Positions 33,955 through 42,184 of a DNA stretch of 64,000 nt are shown here, piece by piece. Below the pieces are notes generated by a model. The model was not told the DNA's origin, made no database searches, and saw nothing but the letters and a program-made list of their open reading frames with translations. The translations under genes and the position numbers were made by a program. Position 1 is the first letter of the stretch. Every line of letters begins with the position of its first letter. Source of the stretch: Brevibacillus centrosporus (GTDB lineage: Bacteria > Bacillota > Bacilli > Brevibacillales > Brevibacillaceae); the NCBI RefSeq assembly GCF_003710815.1, contig NZ_RHHP01000006.1, forward strand, positions 1 through 64,000, read 5' to 3'.

Positions 33955-35100
33955 ATGAATATCTCAACATTTGCAGCAGCGAACAAATTGGTAACGGGAC
34001 GGGATTCCCTGCAGCAGCTTCCCGAAGAAATCGCTCGACTGGGTGTGCAACGACCTCTGATTGTAACAGACAAAATTTTGATCCAAGCAGGCGTGGTTGC
34101 ACAGGTGGAAGAGCTTCTTTCGATGAAGGCCGGCATATTCTCTGACGTAAATCCAGAGCCAGAAATTGAAATCGTGGACCAATGTGTTCAAATGATCCGG
34201 GAAGGCCATTACGATGGTCTGATTGCCGTAGGTGGCGGCAGCGCGATCGATATCGCAAAAGCTTCCTCGGTCATGTCAACAAATGAAGGCAGCATCGAAT
34301 TGTATTTCGGTACCAATCTGGTCAAAAAGCCTGGTCTGCCACTCGTAGCGATTCCAACAACTGCAGGGACGGGCTCTGAAGTGACCAACATCTCGATTTT
34401 GTCCGACACGAAAGAGCAAGTGAAGAAAGGGATTGTAAGCCCTTACCTGCTGCCGGACGTGGCGATTGTCTCTCCGATCATGACGCTGACCTGCCCTCCA
34501 AGCGTTACCGCTGCGAGCGGTGTGGATGCCCTGGTTCATGCGGTAGAAGCGTACATTTCCAAATTTGCGTCTCCTGTTACGGATGCCCTGGCTATCGGCG
34601 CGATGAAACTGATCGCGGTTCACCTGCCAAAAGCATATGCGTGCCCGGACAACATCGAGTCTCGTGAAGCGATGATCACGGCTTCTCTGATGGCTGGCCT
34701 AGCTTTCGGAAACGCAGGCGTAGGTGCAGTTCATGCGCTGGCTTACCCACTCGGTGGACGTTATCATATGGCGCATGGCGTGAGCAACTCGCTGCTTTTG
34801 CCTTATGTCATGAAGTGGAACAAGATTGCATGCTTGGAAAAGCTGCGTGAGGTAGCCGTTGCACTGGGTGAAAACGTAGAGGGTTTAAATGCGGACCAAG
34901 CGGCAGAAGCAGCAATTGAAGCGATGACTCGTCTATGCCGTTACGTAGAAATCCCGCAGTCTTTGCGTGAATTCAATATTCCGGAATCAGCCGTGGTGGA
35001 AATGGCAGAAGAAGCGATGAAACAGACTCGCCTCCTGAAAAACAATCCTCGGACCTTGCGGAAAAAAGATATTGAAGACATCTATCGAGCAGCATACTAA
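33955..35100 (+). CDS. iron-containing alcohol dehydrogenase (probable 4-hydroxybutyrate dehydrogenase)
   Basis: The 381-residue group III dehydrogenase binds NAD through GGGSAIDIAKA and iron through Asp and His residues seen in DALVHAVEAYIS, GAVHALAYPLGGRYHMAHG. ATG 33955 follows AAAGGAGAG. It is first in a sigma-54 operon with a permease and a succinate-semialdehyde dehydrogenase. Together these would turn 4-hydroxybutyrate into succinate semialdehyde and then succinate. Other short hydroxy acids or diols are possible; the specific substrate is an inference from the operon. Confidence 0.85.
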   Translation: MNISTFAAANKLVTGRDSLQQLPEEIARLGVQRPLIVTDKILIQAGVVAQVEELLSMKAGIFSDVNPEPEIEIVDQCVQMIREGHYDGLIAVGGGSAIDIAKASSVMSTNEGSIELYFGTNLVKKPGLPLVAIPTTAGTGSEVTNISILSDTKEQVKKGIVSPYLLPDVAIVSPIMTLTCPPSVTAASGVDALVHAVEAYISKFASPVTDALAIGAMKLIAVHLPKAYACPDNIESREAMITASLMAGLAFGNAGVGAVHALAYPLGGRYHMAHGVSNSLLLPYVMKWNKIACLEKLREVAVALGENVEGLNADQAAEAAIEAMTRLCRYVEIPQSLREFNIPESAVVEMAEEAMKQTRLLKNNPRTLRKKDIEDIYRAAY

Positions 35101-35114
35101 GAGGGGGAAGTTCC

Positions 35115-36515
35115 ATGAAATGGAAGCAAAGAAAGGAAGGTGCTGAGGCGCCTTACATCCCGGCTGGTCCGTTTAAGCTTCGTTTGCCGTTTCTTCACTA
35201 CCGGTTTGAATGGCCTGACTATGTGCAAGGGCTGTTCATGTGTGCGGTAGACCTGGGTGCGATCACGCTTTTGGCGGATCATCTGGGTATGCCGTTTGAA
35301 GTCGGCTTGGCCATCGTTATTTTAAACGGTTTCATGTACTTGCTGCACCATCTACTCGGGGACCCAGTCATTCCAGGCTGGATCACCCCGGCCATTCCGC
35401 TGATCGTCTTGTTCGTCGAGCAGTTCCCGGAAGGTCCGGAGCGTATTTATGCCCTCATCGCCTTCCAGATGTCCCTCGGGATATTATCCATTCTCCTCGG
35501 GGTTACTGGTCTAGCGAAAAAAGTCGTGAACTTTGTACCGAATGCCATCAAGTCGGGGATCATCCTCGGGGCAGGGATCGGCGCGATTACGTCTATTTTT
35601 GAAAAAGGCGGGAAGTTTGATGTATTCCCGTATACCATTGCCATTTGTATCGGTTTTTGCTTTTATCTGGTCTTTTCCAAGCATTTTGAAGCTCTGAAAG
35701 TAAAAGGCAAGGGCTGGGCCCTCATCGGTAACCTGGGAATCCTGCCTGCTATTCTGCTGGCGGTATTCGTAGCTCCCCTTTTTGGTGAAGCGAAATGGCC
35801 CGATATTCAATGGGGCTTCAGTAAACCTGACTTTGCTGCACTGTGGTCGCAATACACGATTTTTGGATTAGGGTTTCCGAACTGGTCGTACTTCTTGACG
35901 GCGATTCCGGCCGTATTTGCTACGTACCTCGTCGTGTTTGGTGACGTGCTGAAAACGAAAGCGCTTTTATCGGAATCCGATACGGTACGTGCCGATGAGA
36001 AAGTCGATTACAATGCGGACCGTGCGCACATGATCTTTGGTGGACGCAACTTCATCATGAGCCTCATCGGTCCTGACATCACGATGTGCGGTCCGCTGTG
36101 GGCAGCGATGCAGGTAGTTGTGGTAGAGCGTTTCAAAAAAGGGAAAAAGGCGATGAACTCCTTCTTTGGGGGAGCAGGTTCCTTCCGCTGGGGTACCAAT
36201 ACAGGTCTGCTCTTGCTCCCGATCGTGAGTCTGGTACAGCCGATCTTGGGTGTCGCTGTTGCATTGACTCTGTTGGTTCAAGGGTATGTAAGCGTACGCA
36301 TTGGTGTCATGCAGGCGCGCAGCCAGCGTGACCTCGGAATCGCGGGTGTCGTCGGTGCTGTGCTCGTAATCAAAGGCGCTTCTATGGCATTTGCAGCGGG
36401 GATCTTGCTTTGTGTCCTTCTTTACGGTAAAGATTGGTTACGTGGAGAAAAAGAAAAGCTGTTTGCAGCAAACGAAGGCGAGAAAGTCAGCTTGAAGGAG
36501 GAGAAAGCATCTTGA
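35115..36515 (+). CDS. 12-helix permease of the NCS2/SLC23-like type, substrate unassigned
   Basis: The 466-residue membrane protein has about 12-14 hydrophobic segments and resembles xanthine/uracil-type permeases in length and in GWITPAIPLIVLF and GILLCVLLYG segments, but purine-permease signature residues are not evident. ATG 35115 follows GAGGGGGAAG. It lies between the dehydrogenase and the semialdehyde dehydrogenase and overlaps the latter by four bases, so it should import the substrate of the pathway, perhaps 4-hydroxybutyrate or a related hydroxy acid. The family assignment is tentative. Confidence 0.65.
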   Translation: MKWKQRKEGAEAPYIPAGPFKLRLPFLHYRFEWPDYVQGLFMCAVDLGAITLLADHLGMPFEVGLAIVILNGFMYLLHHLLGDPVIPGWITPAIPLIVLFVEQFPEGPERIYALIAFQMSLGILSILLGVTGLAKKVVNFVPNAIKSGIILGAGIGAITSIFEKGGKFDVFPYTIAICIGFCFYLVFSKHFEALKVKGKGWALIGNLGILPAILLAVFVAPLFGEAKWPDIQWGFSKPDFAALWSQYTIFGLGFPNWSYFLTAIPAVFATYLVVFGDVLKTKALLSESDTVRADEKVDYNADRAHMIFGGRNFIMSLIGPDITMCGPLWAAMQVVVVERFKKGKKAMNSFFGGAGSFRWGTNTGLLLLPIVSLVQPILGVAVALTLLVQGYVSVRIGVMQARSQRDLGIAGVVGAVLVIKGASMAFAAGILLCVLLYGKDWLRGEKEKLFAANEGEKVSLKEEKAS

Positions 36516-37951
36516 AACAATCAGAAATGAACATGGGCATGTATGTGAACGGGGAATGGGTCAAGCTGTCCAAAACGATCCCAGTACTCAACCCGGCTAC
36601 ACTTGCGGAAGTCGGCAGCGTACCGGATGCAGGTGCAGTCGAAGCCAAGCAAGCCGTTGATGCGGCACATGAAGCGTTCAAGACATGGTCAAAAACGACA
36701 GCGTATGAGAGGGCAGCTCTTTTGGAGCGCTGGCATCAAGTGATCGAATCCCGTCTGGATGAGATCGCACTGGTTATGACGCTGGAACAAGGCAAACCGC
36801 TGGCAGAAGCAAAAGGCGAGGTGCAATATGCCAACAGCTATATCAAATGGTACGCGGAGGAAGCAAAACGGATTTACGGAGAAACCATCCCAGCCTCTTC
36901 CGGCTCCAAGCGGATTCTGGTGCAAAAACAGCCAGTGGGTGTCGTAGCGGCCGTGACGCCGTGGAACTTCCCGGCGGCGATGATCGCACGCAAAATCGCG
37001 CCAGCCCTGGCAGCAGGCTGCACAACGGTTTCCAAGCCAGCTGAGCAAACACCGCTTACGGCGCTTTTACTCGCAGAGTGCGCCCATGAAGCCGGAATTC
37101 CAGCGGGTGTCATCAACATCCTGACGACCTCCAACGCAGGAGAGCTGGTCGACGTCTGGATGGAGGATTCACGCGTGAAGAAAATTACCTTCACCGGATC
37201 GACGCCAGTAGGCAAAATGCTGATGCGCAAAGCGGCAGACAATGTGAAAAAGGTCTCCCTGGAGCTCGGCGGATTGGCACCGTTCATCATCACAGAGGAC
37301 GCCAACATCGGGGAAGCGGTGAAAGGCTTGATGCTCTCCAAATTCCGCAACGCGGGTCAAACCTGCATTTGCGCAAATCGTATCTACGTGCATGAAAAGG
37401 TGAAGGATGCGTTCCTTGCCGCTTTCACAAAAGCCGTAGCAGAGCTTCGCGTTGGAAACGGGACGGAAGCAGGCGTGGAGATCGGTCCACTCATCGACGA
37501 TCGTGCTGTAAGCAAGGTACAGCATCAGATCGACGACGCTCTGGCAAAAGGCGCTACGCTGCACGGCAGCCCGGTATTGGAAGGAAGCACTGGCTACTTC
37601 ATGAAGCCAGTGGTTCTCTCCGGTGTAACCGATGAAATGGTGTGCATGCAGGAAGAAACCTTCGGACCGATCGCACCTGTCAGCACGTATACAGACGATC
37701 AGGAAGTGGTGGAGCGCGCGAACAATACGCCATTTGGCCTGGCCGCATACGTCTTTACCCAGTCCTTGACCAAAGCCTTCTACTTCTCTGAAAATCTCGA
37801 GTACGGCATCGTGGGTGTCAACGACGGTGGGCCATCAGTGGCACAAGCTCCGTTTGGCGGGATGAAAGAAAGCGGTCTCGGACGTGAGGGTGGTCATCAC
37901 GGGATCGAAGAGTATTTGGAAGTGAAATACGTTTCTTTGGCCTTGATTTAA
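36512..37951 (+). CDS. gabD: NAD(P)-dependent succinate-semialdehyde dehydrogenase
   Basis: The 479-residue aldehyde dehydrogenase oxidises succinate semialdehyde to succinate. Visible are the VTPWNFP active-site Asn, FTGSTPVGK nucleotide loop, ELGGLAPFI general-base Glu and the nucleophile in NAGQTCICANR. The N-terminal region MYVNGEWV and overall layout fit the GabD class. Start TTG 36512 overlaps the permease stop and is preceded by GAAGGAGGAG. No GABA transaminase is present, so the semialdehyde probably comes from the Fe-dehydrogenase in the same operon. A terminator follows at 37984. Confidence 0.88.
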   Translation: MKQSEMNMGMYVNGEWVKLSKTIPVLNPATLAEVGSVPDAGAVEAKQAVDAAHEAFKTWSKTTAYERAALLERWHQVIESRLDEIALVMTLEQGKPLAEAKGEVQYANSYIKWYAEEAKRIYGETIPASSGSKRILVQKQPVGVVAAVTPWNFPAAMIARKIAPALAAGCTTVSKPAEQTPLTALLLAECAHEAGIPAGVINILTTSNAGELVDVWMEDSRVKKITFTGSTPVGKMLMRKAADNVKKVSLELGGLAPFIITEDANIGEAVKGLMLSKFRNAGQTCICANRIYVHEKVKDAFLAAFTKAVAELRVGNGTEAGVEIGPLIDDRAVSKVQHQIDDALAKGATLHGSPVLEGSTGYFMKPVVLSGVTDEMVCMQEETFGPIAPVSTYTDDQEVVERANNTPFGLAAYVFTQSLTKAFYFSENLEYGIVGVNDGGPSVAQAPFGGMKESGLGREGGHHGIEEYLEVKYVSLALI

Positions 37952-37983
37952 ACAAGCAGTTCAAAGTAGGCATTTCATAAGGA

Positions 37984-38019
37984 AAGCAGCTTCGGGATCA
38001 AGACCGAGGCTGCTTTTTT
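37984..38019 (+). terminator. terminator of the sigma-54 operon
   Basis: AAGCAGCTTCGG / CCGAGGCTGCTT with a T-run. Confidence 0.88.
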
Positions 38020-38120
38020 CATTTTGTCCCCCATCCGGCTATAAAGGAAGAAACGCACCCGCTGCGTCAAAGGACAGAGCGGATGCGTTGGGAGACCGTG
38101 CTATGCAAGGAGAGGGAAAG

Positions 38121-39173
38121 CTACGCTCTCGGACTTACGAGAATTTTCACCTGATTTTTTTCCTTCAGCAGGGCTTCAAAGCCTTTTTCCACGACATCGT
38201 CGAGCTTGATGCGCTGGGTAACCAGCTTCTCGGCAGGGAAGAAGCCTTTTTCCATCAGCTTGATGACGGCTGGGAAAACATTGCGGTAGCCGATGATCCC
38301 TGTCATGCTGCGCTCCTTCATGACGATGTGGTTCGGTTTGATTGGCGCTTCTCTTTCGAAGATGCTGACAATCATGATTTGACCGGCGATTTTTGTAGAC
38401 TCGATCGCTTGTGTGAGCACAGGAGGAACCCCTGTCACTTCAAAAGCGATATCCGCACCGCCGCCTGTCCGTTTGTGAATCTCCGAAACGACGTCGTATT
38501 CTTTCGGGTCGATGACGATCGCACCGAGCTCTTCTGCTTTTTGCTTGCGCTCTGGGGAAAGCTCGACTGCGTAAATTTCGGACGCGCCGGAAGCCTTCAA
38601 TGCTTCGATCACCAAAAGGCCAATCGGACCTGTACCGAAGACGACAGCTTTATCGCCGACCTTCAGCTGGCTGGAGCGTACTGCGTAAAGGGCAACAGCG
38701 GATGGTTCAACCAGAGCGCCTTGCTCATAGGAGACGCTGTCCGGAATTTTATGGACCATGTGTTCATCGCAAGCCACGTATTCGGAGAAGCCTCCGCCAC
38801 CGCCTGCCAAACCGAGGAAGCCCATTTTTTCGCACAGATTGTATTTGCCTTGCTGGCAAGCCGGGCATGTCCCGCACGCAAAAACAGGCTCAACGACGAC
38901 GCGGTCGCCTACCTGGATGGAAGTGACACCCTCACCGATCTCCACGACCTGCCCAGAAAATTCATGCCCCATCACGATCGGTGCTTTTTCGTTCGTCAGT
39001 GGGTGAGCGGTCCCCTCGGGAATGAAGATCGGGCCAGCTACGTATTCGTGCAGGTCGCTGCCGCAAATGCCGCACCATTCCACGCGGATTTTTACTTTTC
39101 CTGTAAGCGCTTGAGGTTCTGAAATCGTTTCCAAGCGCAAGTCTTTTAGGCCGTGCCATCTGAGTGCTTTCAT
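38121..39173 (-). CDS. bdhA: 2,3-butanediol dehydrogenase, zinc-dependent
   Basis: The 350-residue medium-chain dehydrogenase interconverts acetoin and (R,R)-2,3-butanediol with NAD. The catalytic zinc Cys lies in EWCGICGSDLHEY, with GHEFSG, and the structural zinc site in CGTCPACQQGKYNLC. The FGTGPIGLLVIEALKASGA motif binds NAD, and the YAVELSPER acid residue favours NAD. ATG 39173 is chosen, 9 nt after AAGGAG; ATG 39182 would abut it. The promoter has TTGACA/CATATT and a perfect LacI-type palindrome just downstream, so the LacI regulator divergent to it is the probable repressor. Related polyol dehydrogenase activity is possible. Confidence 0.87.
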   Translation of the reverse strand: MKALRWHGLKDLRLETISEPQALTGKVKIRVEWCGICGSDLHEYVAGPIFIPEGTAHPLTNEKAPIVMGHEFSGQVVEIGEGVTSIQVGDRVVVEPVFACGTCPACQQGKYNLCEKMGFLGLAGGGGGFSEYVACDEHMVHKIPDSVSYEQGALVEPSAVALYAVRSSQLKVGDKAVVFGTGPIGLLVIEALKASGASEIYAVELSPERKQKAEELGAIVIDPKEYDVVSEIHKRTGGGADIAFEVTGVPPVLTQAIESTKIAGQIMIVSIFEREAPIKPNHIVMKERSMTGIIGYRNVFPAVIKLMEKGFFPAEKLVTQRIKLDDVVEKGFEALLKEKNQVKILVSPRA

Positions 39174-39228
39174 ATCAGCCATCTCCTTGGTGGTTTCTAA
39201 TAAGAAAATGAAATCAGAGAAATAGAAT

Positions 39229-39276
39229 CGGAAACGTTTCCGAAATTAATATGTCATAACTTTGCTACCTTGTCAA
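39229..39276 (-). promoter_or_regulatory. bdhA promoter with LacI-type operator
   Basis: On the minus strand TTGACA (complement of 39271-39276), 17 nt and CATATT (complement of 39248-39253) form the promoter. The perfect 14-bp palindrome CGGAAACGTTTCCG (39229-39242) covers the start point. It fits a LacI/GalR operator; it is not a standard CcpA site at its outer bases. Confidence 0.82.
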
Positions 39277-39401
39277 TTCGATTTGTGGATAACGAGGGGG
39301 GCAAAGTATCGAAGCCATCGTGCTGTTTCGGCGATGGAGCAGCAGGCACGAGAAGTGGCTCGGTGCTTGGCTCGCTGCGTCTGTCAGGCATTTGAATGTG
39401 G

Positions 39402-39452
39402 TATAATAGGGAGAAAAAGTGGACGATGTTTCGTCAGACCGAAAACGATTCC
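39402..39452 (+). promoter_or_regulatory. lacI-type gene promoter and second operator
   Basis: TATAAT at 39402-39407 is a consensus -10, with a poor -35. CCGAAAACGATTCC at 39439-39452 matches the bdhA operator at 11 of 14 positions and lies downstream of the start point, suggesting autorepression. Confidence 0.6.
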
Positions 39453-39475
39453 AAAATGGAAAGGAACACTCTCTC

Positions 39476-40507
39476 TTGACCACAAAGAAGAAAGTAACGA
39501 TAGAGGATGTAGCGAAGCGGGCGGGGGTAGGGATTGCCACCGTTTCACGCGCCATTAATGACAGCGGGGGCATCAGTCAAAAGACCAAAGCCATGATCCT
39601 GCAGGTGATTGAGGAAATGGGCTTTACGCCCAATACGTCCGCGCAGAGCTTGAAGGTGAGGCAGACTCACCAAATCGCGTTGGCGGTGCCGGATATCCGC
39701 AACGCGATCATCCCGGAAATCGCTTGGTCCGTGGAGCAGACAGCCAAGCAGCACGGCTACCGCGTCGTGCAGATCAACACAGCCGGCAACGCCCGGGCGG
39801 AGCTGGAGATTGTGCGCGAAGTCAAAAAGCTGCATGTGGACGGACTGATCATCATGCCGCTCGCGTATCCGAAAACCTTGGTGGATTTGATCAACAAGAC
39901 GACGGTTCCTGTGTCGATTATCAATTACGGAAAAAAGCTGGATGACAACGTCAAGGCGGATATTGTCAGCCTTGCAAGCCAGGAAGGCCGGCTCGTCATG
40001 GAGCATCTGATCAAGATCGGACGGACAAGGATCGCCTACGCAGGAGCGCCGAAAAACAAAATCGAGGAACGGTACTTCGCCTATGAGCAGTCTTTGCCAC
40101 AGGTCGATCCGTCCCTCGTCTACTTTGGGGAAGATTTTTCGTTTGAGACGGGCTTGCGTGCTGCCGATTACTTTTACAGCTTGAAGCATATGCCCGACGC
40201 CATTTATGCCGTAAACGACATGGTGGCCATCGGGATCGTGAATCGGTTCAAGGAGCTGGGAGTTCGAGTACCTGAGGATGTGGCCGTTGTCGGGATTGAC
40301 AACAACCTATGGACAGCGGTAACAAGCCCGCAGATCAGCTCTGTTTCCATTATGGGGGATGAAGTAGCTCGACTTGCCACCGAGCTGCTGATGAAGCGGC
40401 TTCGCGAGCACGGAGCGGGCGAGTATGAACGCGTACAGTTCGAGCCGCGGCTGATTGTGCGGGAATCGAGCGTGGCAGTCATTCGCCAGTCCCCTGCAAG
40501 CATGTAG
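39476..40507 (+). CDS. LacI/GalR family transcriptional regulator
   Basis: The 343-residue repressor has the LacI helix-turn-helix and hinge (residues about 5-60: TIEDVAKRAGVGIATVSRAIN) and a periplasmic-binding-like effector domain (about 65-335) with AIYAVNDMVAIGIVNRFKELG. TTG 39476 fits the family start (TTKKKVTIEDVA) and follows AAAGGA; GTG 39419 would be only a few bases from the transcription start. It is divergent from bdhA, with operator-like palindromes in both upstream regions. The effector may be acetoin, butanediol or a sugar; undetermined. Confidence 0.9.
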   Translation: MTTKKKVTIEDVAKRAGVGIATVSRAINDSGGISQKTKAMILQVIEEMGFTPNTSAQSLKVRQTHQIALAVPDIRNAIIPEIAWSVEQTAKQHGYRVVQINTAGNARAELEIVREVKKLHVDGLIIMPLAYPKTLVDLINKTTVPVSIINYGKKLDDNVKADIVSLASQEGRLVMEHLIKIGRTRIAYAGAPKNKIEERYFAYEQSLPQVDPSLVYFGEDFSFETGLRAADYFYSLKHMPDAIYAVNDMVAIGIVNRFKELGVRVPEDVAVVGIDNNLWTAVTSPQISSVSIMGDEVARLATELLMKRLREHGAGEYERVQFEPRLIVRESSVAVIRQSPASM

Positions 40508-40526
40508 TGGAAAGAGGGAAGTATCC

Positions 40527-41447
40527 TTACTTTCCTCTTTCCCAAGCTTCGGCGAGCAGTTCTCCGTTAATAGCCACAGCAGCCATAGAGCCGAGGGCGG
40601 CAGCAAAGATCAACTGGTATTTGTCTGACGCCGAATCACCTGCACTGTAAATACCGGGCACGCTTGTCTTGCCGAGGGCATCGACGACAATGGTGCCTGC
40701 GTCGGTGATCTGGCAGCCCATTTTTTGTGGCAGGTCTGAGCCGGTTGCAAGCTTGGGGGCAAAGAAGATCCCTGTGCAGGGGATTTCGGTACCGTCTTCC
40801 AGCAGCACGTGCTTCACCATTCCATCCTGTGATTCAATTCGCTGGATCGGAGCGGAAAAGACAGGAACGCCATGCTGTCTGAGGTCTTCTCGTTCCTCTT
40901 CTGTCCATTCATCGTCTCCATGGGTGCAAAGGGTAAAGTGATCGGTCCAGCCTGCTATCGTTTTTGCCAGATGCAGCGCTCGAGAACCTTTTGCAATGAG
41001 CACGAGCGGCTGATCACGCAGCTCCCAGCCATCACAATACGGGCAGACAAAGGCGCTTTTTCCATATACCTCGGACAATCCATCTATGTCTTGTGGAAGG
41101 TCTTTCATGCCGACTGCAAAAAGCAGTTTCTTGCTGTGAAAGTCCACACCTTGTGCAGTCGTAACAGTAAAATCGCCATCGGAACCAGCTGCTGCGACGA
41201 CCTGCTCATCCACAAATTGGACGGAAGGATAAGCAGCAATTTCTTCCCTCGCCATTCGCCGAAATTCGCCTGGCTCGATTCCGTCGCGCGTCAGAAAGCC
41301 GTGAGACTCCCGTGTTACCCGATTCCGCGGCAGCCCCGCATCGATTACTGCTACACGTTTCCTTGCTCTTCCCAAGACAAGCGCCGCGCTCATGCCAGCA
41401 GGTCCGCCTCCAATAATGACAACGTCCATTTTCTTCTGCTCATTCAT
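40527..41447 (-). CDS. thioredoxin-reductase-like NAD(P)/FAD disulfide oxidoreductase
   Basis: The 306-residue flavoprotein has an FAD motif GGGPAGMSAALVLGRA at the N-terminus, the redox pair CPYC (about residue 134-137) and the late GIYSAGDSAS FAD site. The CPYC pair differs from the CATC of true thioredoxin reductase. The NADPH-binding region (LVLIAKGSRALHLAK) lacks the usual GGGDSA, so cofactor use may differ. Proteins of this group reduce small dithiol substrates or act on bacilliredoxin-like partners. It is downstream of the Rrf2 gene and has the same palindrome in its promoter region. Confidence 0.85.
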   Translation of the reverse strand: MNEQKKMDVVIIGGGPAGMSAALVLGRARKRVAVIDAGLPRNRVTRESHGFLTRDGIEPGEFRRMAREEIAAYPSVQFVDEQVVAAAGSDGDFTVTTAQGVDFHSKKLLFAVGMKDLPQDIDGLSEVYGKSAFVCPYCDGWELRDQPLVLIAKGSRALHLAKTIAGWTDHFTLCTHGDDEWTEEEREDLRQHGVPVFSAPIQRIESQDGMVKHVLLEDGTEIPCTGIFFAPKLATGSDLPQKMGCQITDAGTIVVDALGKTSVPGIYSAGDSASDKYQLIFAAALGSMAAVAINGELLAEAWERGK

Positions 41448-41464
41448 AATTAATCAACGCCTTT

Positions 41465-41486
41465 CTGGATCGTTAATATCCATAAT
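41465..41486. promoter_or_regulatory. Rrf2 operator upstream of the flavoprotein gene
   Basis: CTGGATCGTTAATATCCATAAT carries the core GGATCGTTAATATCCATAAT, identical at 20 positions to the site at 41996-42020. The left arm is one mismatch from perfect. It lies 18 nt before the flavoprotein start. Confidence 0.8.
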
Positions 41487-41501
41487 GAAAGCACAAGAAG
41501 A

Positions 41502-41960
41502 TCATGCCTTCTTGTTTCCAGCCCGGCTCCCTCTCTGTGCCGCTGCGTCCAATACACCCTGAATCGTATGCTGCTCCAAATAGCTATGCAAATGCATTTC
41601 GGCGCCGATCATCACTTTCTTGACCAAGCATTCCTCGCTGTCCATATCGTAGATGGCATCGGGAGTGGATTCTTCCCCGTGAAAGCACTCGTACAAATGC
41701 TGTCTGCCTTCGACGACCTGGATGACATCGAGAAACGTGATTCGATCAGCTGACCTGGCCAGCTCATAGCCGCCACTCGCACCGGTTACGGCACGAACGA
41801 TGCCATCCTGGCGTAGCTTGGACATGATTTTGGATAAATAGCTTTCCGAGACGACGAGTGCAGCTGACAGCTCCTTGATCCCGACGTACTGACCAGAATC
41901 TTTTTGAGCCAGGTGGATGAGGGCATGCAGGGCATAGCCTGTGCTTTTGGTGTATTGCAT
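41502..41960 (-). CDS. Rrf2 family transcriptional regulator
   Basis: The 152-residue winged-helix protein starts with the Rrf2 pattern KSTGYALHALIHLA and IKELSAALVVSESYLSKIMSKLRQDGIV. The C-terminal sensor has only two cysteines (YECFHGEE and SEECLVKK), not the three-Cys cluster of IscR/NsrR, so an Fe-S sensor of that type is unlikely; thiol-disulfide sensing is a possible alternative. Two copies of one operator, before its own gene and before the flavoprotein, define a two-gene module. Confidence 0.9.
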   Translation of the reverse strand: MQYTKSTGYALHALIHLAQKDSGQYVGIKELSAALVVSESYLSKIMSKLRQDGIVRAVTGASGGYELARSADRITFLDVIQVVEGRQHLYECFHGEESTPDAIYDMDSEECLVKKVMIGAEMHLHSYLEQHTIQGVLDAAAQRGSRAGNKKA

Positions 41961-41995
41961 GAGAGAGGCCGCCTTTCGTTATCGTACAAATTTCA

Positions 41996-42020
41996 TTATG
42001 GATCGTTAATATCCATAATA
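41996..42020. promoter_or_regulatory. Rrf2 autoregulatory operator
   Basis: ATTATGGAT / ATCCATAAT form perfect 9-bp arms around CGTTAAT, about 36 nt upstream of the rrf2 gene start. Confidence 0.85.
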
Positions 42021-42184
42021 GAGGATCCGCACCCATTTATCAAGTCCCTCCTAACCTTTCCATGGAATTCCACCATTGCCCTATAGGAGAAAGCAAGCAT
42101 TTGGGAGAGAGCCGCAATATGCTATGGAATGACGATTCGTCGATAGTCTATCTCGCCCGATACCAATGGGAAGGGAGTGCATAG

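Noticed and set aside
39229-39242. Reading the bdhA palindrome as a CcpA cre site
   Set aside because: The outer TG/CA positions of the cre consensus are replaced by GG/CC, and a LacI-family gene with a similar site is adjacent.
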